Source: a virus
DNA: 30,605 nucleotides
Reading direction: 5' to 3' (one strand)
IMG/VR virus record: IMGVR_UViG_3300028809_000050
Span: 1 to 30,605 of that record
Positions 6,941 to 11,993 of this stretch are shown in pieces (position 1 is the first letter of the stretch; each line of letters starts with the position of its first letter). The notes beneath the pieces are model-generated. The model was not told the DNA's origin and did no database searches. It was given only the letters and a program-made list of their open reading frames with translations. The position numbers were made by a program, and so were the translations under genes.

Positions 6941-7343
6941 GGCCCACCTCCCCACATCTATATTCACCTTGAATACGGGTGAGGGTTTCAAAGGCGTCGG
7001 AGATTTCCTGCGGATACTTGAAGTTCGTGAAGCCGCCTTCGTCGTCGGCCCACTTCGCGCCGCACTGGTCGCAAATTGTCCAGATGTTGCCGCCGCGGTA
7101 CGTCTCTTCGTGGAAGCAGATGTTGCGCTCGTAGTGATCCAGCGCAGCCCGCAAGGATCGAGCCAGCACAGCCAAGTCAGCTTCTAGCTTTTCAGTAGAT
7201 GCTTCACGGAACTTGGTGATGGTCTCGACGAGCAAGCAGTTGTCCGCCTCGCCCGTCTCGATCTCGACAGCGGTGAAGTTGTGCTCGAAGTAGCGGGCGC
7301 ACGCTCCAGCGCGCTCACGATCCGCCTGAATAACCGTAGCCAT
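6933..7343 (-). CDS. Paralogue A2 (MAxVIQADR family) with zinc-like knuckle, 136 aa
   Basis: Starts MATVIQADR, carries KFREASTEKLEADL (45-58) and ends RIQGEYRCGE, all shared with the product at 5692-6051. Between them it has a helix and a possible zinc site: Cys76-x-His78 and Cys91-x2-Cys94 (ICDQCGAKW), absent from A1. It joins its upstream neighbour by TAATG and the B2 gene by an 8-nt overlap. Function unknown. Confidence 0.75.
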   Translation of the reverse strand: MATVIQADRERAGACARYFEHNFTAVEIETGEADNCLLVETITKFREASTEKLEADLAVLARSLRAALDHYERNICFHEETYRGGNIWTICDQCGAKWADDEGGFTNFKYPQEISDAFETLTRIQGEYRCGEVGHG

Positions 7344-7549
7344 TATTCCAGCACTCCCTTGGTCAAAGACCGAGGCGCGGCGATCAGGGCATAGGCCCGA
7401 GCCACAGCGCGATCATGATGAGCTTTCATTCCGGGCTGACCGGCGATGCGTCCCGCGACCACCAGTCCAAGACCTTCGGCCTCGTAATCCGCCATCGTCC
7501 AATCGGACTTGTCCGTGACGTAGGGATCGAGTGTGTCGAGCTTCGACAT
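7343..7549 (-). CDS. Unknown protein, 68 aa
   Basis: Start placed at ATG 7549 (MSKLDTLDPYVTDKSDWTMA) because the upstream gene ends five bases before it. The body has an Ala-rich helix (HHDRAVARAYALIAAPRS). It ends in a TAATG junction with the A2 gene. No family recognised. Confidence 0.65.
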   Translation of the reverse strand: MSKLDTLDPYVTDKSDWTMADYEAEGLGLVVAGRIAGQPGMKAHHDRAVARAYALIAAPRSLTKGVLE

Positions 7550-7553
7550 GGGA

Positions 7554-7817
7554 TCAGGACTCCCCGCCGATGTAGCGCTGGACAGCCAGACCGAGTTCGG
7601 TAGGATGCTGCACACAGGCAAACATGTTGCGGCCGAACCCGAGCGCCATCGGGCTGTCAGCGAGACCCTTCGCATGAAGGCTGTTGCGAGCCTTGGTCAG
7701 GGAGCCGTCGTAGTTGCCCTTGCCGTCCTCACGAAGCTGGCGCAACACGCGCGCCTCAGTGGGCGACAGCTTGCGGGCAATCTCGATTACGTCCCAATCG
7801 GTCTGTTCGATCGACAT
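7554..7817 (-). CDS. Small winged-helix-like protein, 87 aa
   Basis: Start at ATG 7817 (MSIEQTDWDVIEIARK) with AAAGGA eight bases upstream; an upstream in-frame ATG lacks this. The helices around LSPTEARVLRQLREDG and LTKARNSLHAKGLAD, followed by a strand-like GFGRNMFACVQHPTELGLAV, resemble a winged helix, so DNA binding is possible. No known regulator family matched by eye. It lies just downstream of the hairpin at 7853-7881. Confidence 0.65.
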   Translation of the reverse strand: MSIEQTDWDVIEIARKLSPTEARVLRQLREDGKGNYDGSLTKARNSLHAKGLADSPMALGFGRNMFACVQHPTELGLAVQRYIGGES

Positions 7818-7852
7818 TACGTGATCCTTTGGAGAAGCTGACTTCATCCTCG

Positions 7853-7881
7853 GGGTCAGGCAGGGGAGGGGCGCCTGACCC
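7853..7881. repeat. 9-bp hairpin in the leftward operon, with a third copy of one arm
   Basis: GGGTCAGGC (7853-7861) pairs perfectly with GCCTGACCC (7873-7881) over an 11-nt loop, and GTCAGGC appears again at 7891-7897 beside the stop codon of the first leftward gene. It occupies the 74-nt gap between the first and second leftward genes. There is no T-run on the minus strand, so it may be an attenuator or antitermination-controlled site rather than a simple terminator. Confidence 0.55.
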
Positions 7882-7891
7882 TCTGGGGAGG

Positions 7892-8113
7892 TCAGGCGAC
7901 TAAGGTTGCCGGGTCCGCAACTCGCTCGCGCAGGTCGCCGGGCTCGATCTCGTGATCCACGTAGTCCCACGATCCGCCCCACCACGTAGCGGCATACCAA
8001 CGTGTGCCGTCTCCGGGCACGCGGCGATCGAGCTTTACGAGGTCGCCTTCGTATTCGGTGAAGACCTGACCGGGGGCCAGCTCATCGCGGCGCTCGTACC
8101 AATCGATCTGCAT
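7892..8113 (-). CDS. First gene of the leftward operon: acidic, Trp-rich protein, 73 aa
   Basis: ATG 8113 has GGGAG about seven bases upstream. The product is beta-rich (GQVFTEYEGDLVKLDRRVPG, then TRWYAATWWGGSWDYVDHEI) and acidic, which looks like a small SH3-like barrel. It occupies the position of lambda N but is acidic rather than Arg-rich, so I do not call it an antiterminator. Expression is expected from the PL-like promoter at 8160-8189 under repressor control. Confidence 0.75.
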   Translation of the reverse strand: MQIDWYERRDELAPGQVFTEYEGDLVKLDRRVPGDGTRWYAATWWGGSWDYVDHEIEPGDLRERVADPATLVA

Positions 8114-8121
8114 GACATTCT

Positions 8122-8156
8122 CCCATCATACCGGCCCACTGTGGGCGGCTGATGGG
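8122..8156 (-). promoter_or_regulatory. Leader hairpin of the leftward operon overlapping the ribosome site
   Basis: Outer arms CCCATCA (8122-8128) and TGATGGG (8150-8156) enclose inner arms GCCCAC (8134-8139) and GTGGGC (8141-8146). In minus-strand RNA the downstream arm contains the GGG of the GGGAG ribosome site of the first gene, so folding would hide it. If transcription starts near 8153, part of the outer arm is lost. The inner palindrome could instead bind a protein. Confidence 0.45.
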
Positions 8157-8159
8157 CAC

Positions 8160-8189
8160 TGTATAATCACATTCAAATGTGGTTCGCAA
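8160..8189 (-). promoter_or_regulatory. PL-like early leftward promoter
   Basis: On the minus strand, TTGCGA (8189-8184) and TATACA (8165-8160) are separated by 18 bp, and operator OL1 fills the spacer exactly. Expected start near 8153, leaving a leader of about 40 nt before the first gene. Repressor binding at OL1 would block RNA polymerase. A TATAAT on the plus strand (8162-8167) has no good -35. Confidence 0.55.
8165..8184. promoter_or_regulatory. Repressor operator OL1
   Basis: AATCACATTCAAATGTGGTT is an imperfect palindrome with a perfect CACATT/AATGTG-like core. It matches the operator at 9319-9338 at 18 of 20 positions and lies 31 bp (start to start) from OL2. Confidence 0.75.
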
Positions 8190-8195
8190 GCACTA

Positions 8196-8215
8196 AATCA
8201 CACCAGCATGTGTTT
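8196..8215. promoter_or_regulatory. Repressor operator OL2
   Basis: AATCACACCAGCATGTGTTT keeps both half-sites (AATCACA and ATGTG) with a diverged centre. The same 31-bp spacing from OL1 is found between the two right-hand operators. A further half-site, TGTGATT, occurs at 8230-8236, just before the lipoprotein ribosome site. Confidence 0.65.
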
Positions 8216-8249
8216 TTCGTGCGCTACGGTGTGATTCGGGGAGGGGCCT

Positions 8250-8597
8250 ATGCGGCTACTAATGATAGTGACAGGGGCGCTGGCGCTCGCGGGGTGCGAA
8301 ACGCCCGTGGACACGGCTCGGCGAGCGGATGACAGGGCAGTAGATGCCCTTAACGAGGCAGGCCGCCTAAAGGACAAAGTTGCCGAGCTGGAGGCGGAAG
8401 TCGCCAACCTGAAAAGCGATCTTGAATCCTCCGACCGCTATCTCAAGGCGGTGGCGGCATCTTTGGATGAGGCGCGGGGAAACCACACGGCGCTGCGTAA
8501 AACGTTTAACGATAACGTTGATATTGGAAACCGCCGCGACAAAGCGCAGGAGCAGGACATAAACTGGTTGATGGCTCGTAACGGTGTCTACCGCTAG
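8250..8597 (+). CDS. Small lipoprotein with coiled coil, 115 aa
   Basis: ATG 8250 follows GGGGAGGGG. The N-terminus MRLLMIVTGALALAGC is a lipoprotein signal with lipobox Leu13-Ala-Gly-Cys16; processing would leave a lipidated Cys16 at the membrane. Residues about 24-75 form a heptad helix (ALNEAGRLKDKVAELEAEVA, then LKSDLESSDRYLKAV), like a miniature Lpp- or spanin-type coiled coil. It lies alone between the left operators and the repressor gene, pointing rightward. Candidates are a lysogenic-conversion/superinfection-exclusion lipoprotein or an o-spanin-like protein; the location away from lysis genes favours the former. Confidence 0.8.
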   Translation: MRLLMIVTGALALAGCETPVDTARRADDRAVDALNEAGRLKDKVAELEAEVANLKSDLESSDRYLKAVAASLDEARGNHTALRKTFNDNVDIGNRRDKAQEQDINWLMARNGVYR

Positions 8598-8599
8598 CG

Positions 8600-9265
8600 C
8601 TAGACCAGCCTAGGACGGTATCCGCCTAGCACGATCCCCTTCACCTCCACTTCGCGAATTCCCTCGCCGGGCTCGTCGAGATCGATAGGGGCCTGGTGAG
8701 CTGGATCCGTTGACTTCGGCAACAGCCACCTCCGGCCGTTCATGACGCGAAGCTCCTTGACGGTTGCTTCGATGCTGTCGTCGTGCCGGTGAGCATAGAC
8801 GATGACATGATCGCCGTCTTGCATTGGGCGGGCATCAAGCACGTCAACCCACACCACGACGGACCCATCCGGGTATTCAAGGTTCATCGACGGGCCGCGG
8901 ACTTCTAGGGCTTTCGCGACGCGCCGGAATCGATCGGGCACAGGCACATCAACCGAATACCACAGCGATTGATCCCATTGAACAGCTTCGCGAAAAACTC
9001 CCGCTTCTACATGGCCGGCGACCCATAGCGAGGACGGGCCGGGTGGTTCTGGCTTGTCCCCGCTCAAGCGCCAAACCGGAACCTGCTGCGTTCGGGCAAG
9101 CTTGGCATAGGTGGTGTGGTCCAAGGCGTCAGAATGGCCGTTGAGGAAGTTGTAGAGCGAGTTGGCCGCGACGCCTGATTGCTTAGCCCATGGCCCCGGC
9201 TTGAGCCCTTTTTCGGACATGAACTTGCGAAGTATCTCGCGGCGATCTTCCGGGGTGCGGGCCAT
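8600..9265 (-). CDS. cI: CI-like phage repressor, S24 peptidase family
   Basis: 221 aa from ATG 9265. Residues 5-60 form a helix-turn-helix (GPWAKQSGVAANSLYNFLNG). The linker has Ala88-Gly89 in GHVEAGVF, the expected self-cleavage site. The C-terminal LexA-like domain has catalytic Ser126 (VRGPSMN) and Lys170 (ATVKEL). RecA filaments on damaged DNA should trigger autocleavage and induction. An upstream ATG (9295) lies inside operator OR1 without a ribosome site, so I prefer 9265. It is divergent from the Cro-like gene and convergent with the lipoprotein gene; the two stop codons share the palindrome CTAGCGCTAG (8594-8603). Confidence 0.93.
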   Translation of the reverse strand: MARTPEDRREILRKFMSEKGLKPGPWAKQSGVAANSLYNFLNGHSDALDHTTYAKLARTQQVPVWRLSGDKPEPPGPSSLWVAGHVEAGVFREAVQWDQSLWYSVDVPVPDRFRRVAKALEVRGPSMNLEYPDGSVVVWVDVLDARPMQDGDHVIVYAHRHDDSIEATVKELRVMNGRRWLLPKSTDPAHQAPIDLDEPGEGIREVEVKGIVLGGYRPRLV

Positions 9266-9287
9266 ACGAGCGCGCCTAGCAGGTACA

Positions 9288-9307
9288 AACCCCATGCTGA
9301 TGTGATT
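9288..9307. promoter_or_regulatory. Repressor operator OR1
   Basis: AACCCCATGCTGATGTGATT retains a perfect right half (ATGTGATT) and a weaker left half. It lies 31 bp from OR2 and directly upstream of the repressor start, so it is well placed for autoregulation of the repressor. Confidence 0.55.
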
Positions 9308-9313
9308 TGTCGC

Positions 9314-9342
9314 TTGAAAAACACATTCAGATGTGGTTTCTA
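9314..9342 (+). promoter_or_regulatory. PR-like rightward promoter
   Basis: TTGAAA (9314-9319) and a weak TTTCTA (9337-9342) are 17 bp apart with OR2 exactly between them, the same geometry as at the leftward promoter. The expected start (about 9349) coincides with the ATG of the Cro-like gene. The -10 match is poor, so the call leans on the operator placement. Confidence 0.45.
9319..9338. promoter_or_regulatory. Repressor operator OR2
   Basis: AAACACATTCAGATGTGGTT differs from OL1 at only two positions. Together with OR1 it fills the CI/Cro intergenic region. Confidence 0.75.
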
Positions 9343-9349
9343 GCCGGTC

Positions 9350-9547
9350 ATGGTTATCAGCACCATCGAGCGCATCCGCGACCATCTCAAGAGCCCGGGC
9401 GTTACCAAGAAAGGTCTCGCCGAGAAGGCCGGGCTTCACCCGAACACTTTGCAGGGCATCGAGGACACGGGGTGGAACCCCAGCGCCGCGACGCTGATCG
9501 CCCTCGAACGTCACTTGCCGCCGGTCCCGACGGATGCCGCAGCATGA
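9350..9547 (+). CDS. Cro-like helix-turn-helix protein, 65 aa
   Basis: A small HTH protein (IERIRDHLKSPGVTKKGLAE, then KAGLHPNTLQGIED) in the classical Cro position: divergent from the repressor and first in the rightward operon. The ATG at 9350 has no visible Shine-Dalgarno site and lies where the promoter should start transcription, so the message may be leaderless. Expected to bind the same operators and oppose the repressor. It ends in an ATGA overlap with the next frame. Confidence 0.8.
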   Translation: MVISTIERIRDHLKSPGVTKKGLAEKAGLHPNTLQGIEDTGWNPSAATLIALERHLPPVPTDAAA

Positions 9548-9750
9548 TCCCCGCCGCGATCATCGTTCTCGCGGTCGCCTATGCCGTGCTGGTCGCGCTG
9601 GTGATGACAGGGCGTGCGCCTGAAGTGGGTACTAGATCCACTGATGGGGCTACTAGCCATCTCGCCGCGGCTGAGTGGCGCCATGCTCTGGAAAGGCTTC
9701 AAGAAGGTTCGCCCAGAACGTCTCCAGTTCGTGGAGAGCGGCGTGGCTGA
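9544..9750 (+). CDS. Possible small membrane protein, 68 aa
   Basis: The ATG overlaps the cro-like stop (ATGA). Residues 2-22 (IPAAIIVLAVAYAVLVALVM) form a convincing membrane segment, but the C-terminal 30 codons lie opposite the better supported minus-strand gene at 9653-9934. Either both are real and overlap tail to tail, or only one is. The ATGA junction and membrane segment are the evidence for translation. Confidence 0.45.
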   Translation: MIPAAIIVLAVAYAVLVALVMTGRAPEVGTRSTDGATSHLAAAEWRHALERLQEGSPRTSPVRGERRG

Positions 9751-9934
9751 CCACTTCGTTTCCCGGTGCTCGATCCACGGCTCGATCCCAGCCTTTGAGG
9801 CTGCTGCGCGACCAGTCCTTGGCGTATCCAGCTGGGTCGGATTGCTGCCTGCATACCCGGTGAACGATATCCGCCAGAAGATACCTGATCGCCGCGTGTT
9901 CGCCGATAGCCTGAGCGCGTGCCTCGTCCGCCAT
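9653..9934 (-). CDS. Unknown protein in a minus-strand insert, 93 aa
   Basis: ATG 9934 with GGGAGGG nine bases upstream, giving MADEARAQAIGEHAAIRYLL and a Trp-containing helical body (ALHELETFWANLLEAFPEHG). An upstream in-frame ATG at 10042 would add 36 basic residues, but its ribosome site abuts the start codon. It is oriented against the surrounding rightward early genes, which suggests a moron-type insertion. Function unknown. Confidence 0.65.
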   Translation of the reverse strand: MADEARAQAIGEHAAIRYLLADIVHRVCRQQSDPAGYAKDWSRSSLKGWDRAVDRAPGNEVVSHAALHELETFWANLLEAFPEHGATQPRRDG

Positions 9935-10028
9935 TTCGAATCCCTCCCGTCTGTTCCTCGCACTTCGGACGGTAAGGGCGCGCGCCACGGGGAGTCCATC
10001 CCTGCTGGCGCGCGTGAAACAGCGGCGG

Positions 10029-10157
10029 TCAAATCTGCTCATCCTTCCAGCACTGGTCGCACAGGTGGCCGCCTTGGGTTGGATTGCCGCACCGGCACAC
10101 GCCTGACTGCTGGATCCGGAACAGGCTGCACAGCCACTCAAGGAGCTTCGTCCACAT
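10029..10157 (-). CDS. Mini zinc-ribbon protein, 42 aa
   Basis: ATG 10157 has GGAGGG six bases upstream. The product begins with an amphipathic helix (MWTKLLEWLCSLFRI) and ends with a Cys pattern CRCGNP plus CDQCW (two CxC/CxxC pairs) that could bind one zinc. Its start codon shares the CATG palindrome with the plus-strand gene at 10156, so the two are divergent with overlapping start codons. Function unknown. Confidence 0.6.
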   Translation of the reverse strand: MWTKLLEWLCSLFRIQQSGVCRCGNPTQGGHLCDQCWKDEQI

Positions 10158-10353
10158 GACGGCCCTCCACTTCCTGATCGCTGGCTGTGCGTGGTTCGTG
10201 GTCGTCATTCTCGCCACTGCTGCTGGCTTCCGCTGGCACGCCATAAAGCCGACCGGCGAGCGTCAAAGCCAAGCACTGCCAAGCGACAGTGCCCAGAAGA
10301 CGCGGGTCAGGCCGGATCAAATCATCGTTCATCACAGGAGCGCATCTAAATGA
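10156..10353 (+). CDS. Small membrane protein, 65 aa
   Basis: ATG 10156 with AAGGAG about ten bases upstream. A membrane segment (FLIAGCAWFVVVILATAAGF) is followed by a polar, basic tail. The stop overlaps the next gene (ATGA), linking it to the rightward replication operon. No family recognised. Confidence 0.65.
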   Translation: MTALHFLIAGCAWFVVVILATAAGFRWHAIKPTGERQSQALPSDSAQKTRVRPDQIIVHHRSASK

Positions 10354-10811
10354 CGCACCGCAACAATGTCTGTCCTCCCGAGCCGCTCTCAAAGGACAAG
10401 TTTAAGCGGCTGCTCTCGATCGCATGGGGCCGGGTAGGGCCGTCGATGGGCCTCGCCACCATGGCCGGCAAGATGGACTTGAGCGACCCTAAGACGATCA
10501 GCCGCGCCATTGCCACGGACAATCTTCCCGAAGCGCATACGGTCCTGAACTCGCTTTGCGCCGACGAAACCGCGCTTCGGGAAGTCTTGGCATACTACGG
10601 GTTCGAGATTTGCCGCTCGCACCCTGACGCCGCCAACGACCTAATGACACTTTCCGGTCTTTGCGATGTCGCAGCCGAGCTGTCCGAAGCGCTCAAGGAT
10701 GGGAAGCGCATCCATTCCGAAACGCTCCGTGTCGCCGACAAGCTGCGGCCTCACATGCCCTCGCTGGTCGCCTTCCTCAAGGAAGCTGATGAACTGCGAG
10801 GTGCAGCATGA
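10350..10811 (+). CDS. Helical early protein of unknown function, 153 aa
   Basis: AGGAG precedes the ATG, and ATGA overlaps occur at both ends. It is predicted mostly helical; residues 16-60 (KDKFKRLLSIAWGRVGPSMG, then MDLSDPKTISRAIATDNLPE) could include a degenerate HTH, and the C-terminal half has LCDVAAELSEALKDGKRIHS. Its place, early and rightward, suits a CII-like or replication-regulatory role, but I see no defining motif. Confidence 0.7.
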   Translation: MTHRNNVCPPEPLSKDKFKRLLSIAWGRVGPSMGLATMAGKMDLSDPKTISRAIATDNLPEAHTVLNSLCADETALREVLAYYGFEICRSHPDAANDLMTLSGLCDVAAELSEALKDGKRIHSETLRVADKLRPHMPSLVAFLKEADELRGAA

Positions 10812-11116
10812 GCGCGCCATTTGCTCCGGGGGATGTGGTCGTCTGTGTGGATGCGTCGCCAGCACGCATAGCAATGTCGGACAAAGGCAAGCAGTTGGTC
10901 GCTCGCTACTGCAAAGTCGACGCTGTTTATCGCGTCGAAGCGGTAAGGTTGTCCTTGGGGCGACGCCCCGGCAAGCTCTGCCTTAAGTTCGTCGGGATCG
11001 ATAGCGAACCCTACGCGGGGTTCTCCGCAAGTCGCTTCCGCAAGATCGACGACGAAGTATCCGAGGATTTCCGCCAGCAGCTCAAGTCCCTCTCCAAACC
11101 AAAGGAGAGGGTATGA
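10808..11116 (+). CDS. Unknown beta-rich protein, 102 aa
   Basis: GAGGTG ribosome site; ATGA overlaps on both sides. The beginning, APFAPGDVVVCVD, followed by VYRVEAVRLSLG and CLKFVGIDSEPYAGFSASRF, reads as a small beta barrel of the SH3/KOW-like kind often seen in phage early proteins. Function unknown. Confidence 0.7.
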   Translation: MSAPFAPGDVVVCVDASPARIAMSDKGKQLVARYCKVDAVYRVEAVRLSLGRRPGKLCLKFVGIDSEPYAGFSASRFRKIDDEVSEDFRQQLKSLSKPKERV

Positions 11117-11289
11117 CCGATCGCGAAATCAATCTGCACTGCGCCCGCGTGTATCTGCGTGAAGCCCGAGTGCGGCGCAGTTCGCACCCGCAATTCTCCG
11201 CGACCTTGATCCAATGGGCAGGCAACGCGCGCCGCCGTGCGATGGCTGAACGCCCGGCGCAGGGTGATTTGTTCGGAGCGCGGACATGA
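11113..11289 (+). CDS. Small basic protein with C-terminal clamp-binding-like motif, 58 aa
   Basis: AAAGGAGAGG precedes the ATG. The protein is one or two Arg-rich helices (CARVYLREARVRR, then TLIQWAGNARRRAMAE) ending AQGDLFGART. QGDLF fits the bacterial beta-sliding-clamp binding consensus Q-x-[S/D]-L-F and is placed at a free C-terminus, as is usual for such motifs. Inferred: a clamp-interacting replication accessory or host-replication modulator. ATGA overlaps on both sides. Confidence 0.65.
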   Translation: MTDREINLHCARVYLREARVRRSSHPQFSATLIQWAGNARRRAMAERPAQGDLFGART

Positions 11290-11426
11290 TCCAGATCTAC
11301 GCCCCGAGCATCGTCCTCCGCGACCTCAAGGGCCGCGCCATCGCCATTCAGCCGCTCAAGCCCGTGGAAGCCCCCGGATGCCCGCGCTGGAACCGCATGC
11401 GCAGGTCAGTGGAGCGTGCAGCATGA
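11286..11426 (+). CDS. Small unknown protein, 46 aa
   Basis: Joined to both neighbours by ATGA overlaps. The sequence MIQIYAPSIVLRDLKGRAIA suggests a short beta hairpin followed by a basic tail. No recognisable family. The call depends on the uninterrupted chain of coupled starts. Confidence 0.55.
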   Translation: MIQIYAPSIVLRDLKGRAIAIQPLKPVEAPGCPRWNRMRRSVERAA

Positions 11427-11605
11427 TCGCCTCCCTCATCAACTGGTACCGACGCCACATCCACCGTCACCCCGCAGCAACAACGCGCCGGGTAGAGGCA
11501 GACCGTGCACGCGAAGCCCGTCTCCGCAAGGACAGCGAGCAACGCACACGCTGCCTGATGCTCGCCCAAGCCCTCGCACGCCAGCGCCAGGAGAGCATGG
11601 GGTGA
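11423..11605 (+). CDS. Small highly basic protein, 60 aa
   Basis: ATGA overlap upstream, GTGA overlap downstream. The N-terminus is short and hydrophobic (MIASLINWYRRHIHRH), followed by an Arg/Glu-rich helix (RRVEADRAREARLRKDSEQR). Nucleic-acid or membrane-peripheral binding is possible. No known family. Confidence 0.55.
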   Translation: MIASLINWYRRHIHRHPAATTRRVEADRAREARLRKDSEQRTRCLMLAQALARQRQESMG

Positions 11606-11955
11606 ACCACTTTCGGCGCAATAAATACGGCGCGCGTAAGTCGCACTGCTCAATCGGTCACGAGCATGACAGCGCTCGGGAAGCGAAGCGGTGCAATGAA
11701 CTGCGCGTCCTAGAGCGTGCGGGCGAGATCGTGAATTTCAGCCATCAGCATCAGTTCTGGTTCGTCATCGATGGCGAGCAACTGAAGCACAAGAACGGAC
11801 GGCGCGCGGGATTCAAGGTCGATTTCTTCTACACCGAAGCCAACACCCTCAAGGACATCGCAGAGGACAGCAAGGGCTACACGGTGCGCGACTATCCGCT
11901 GCGCTCAGCCCTGTTCCGCGCGCTCTTCCCTGAGATCGAACTGAGGGAGGTTTGA
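11602..11955 (+). CDS. DUF1064-family phage nuclease, 117 aa
   Basis: GTG start with AGGAG upstream. The N-terminal NKYGARKS and HDSAREAKRCNELRVLERAG, the Q-strand, KVDFFY (72-77), EDSKGY (88-93) and LFRALFP near the end are the standard layout of DUF1064. This family has a PD-(D/E)xK-like core; Glu27, Asp74, Glu88 and Lys91 are plausible metal/catalytic residues. Likely role: cutting branched or replicating phage DNA. It opens the replication gene group. Confidence 0.85.
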   Translation: MNHFRRNKYGARKSHCSIGHEHDSAREAKRCNELRVLERAGEIVNFSHQHQFWFVIDGEQLKHKNGRRAGFKVDFFYTEANTLKDIAEDSKGYTVRDYPLRSALFRALFPEIELREV

Positions 11956-11957
11956 GC

Positions 11958-11993
11958 ATGTCGGTCGTCTCTATCGAGGGGGCAAGCGTATGA
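11958..11993 (+). CDS. Possible 11-codon leader peptide
   Basis: GGGAGG lies seven bases before ATG 11958; the frame reads MSVVSIEGASV and stops in an ATGA overlap with the DnaA-like gene. It bridges the 34-nt gap between the nuclease and that gene. It may be a coupling peptide that delivers ribosomes to the next start, or chance. Confidence 0.3.
   Translation: MSVVSIEGASV

Noticed and set aside
8162-8167. Perfect TATAAT on the plus strand as lipoprotein promoter
   Set aside because: No acceptable -35 at 16-18 bp (CTGTGG region), and it would start inside OL1; kept only as a note in the PL entry.
9614-10159. 181-codon plus-strand frame after cro
   Set aside because: C-terminal half is low-complexity Gly/Thr/Arg; the minus-strand genes in the same place have good ribosome sites and natural protein composition.
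10138-10392. Minus-strand frame opposite the 65-aa membrane protein gene
   Set aside because: No ribosome site before plausible starts; it overlaps the zinc-ribbon start awkwardly and looks like a shadow.
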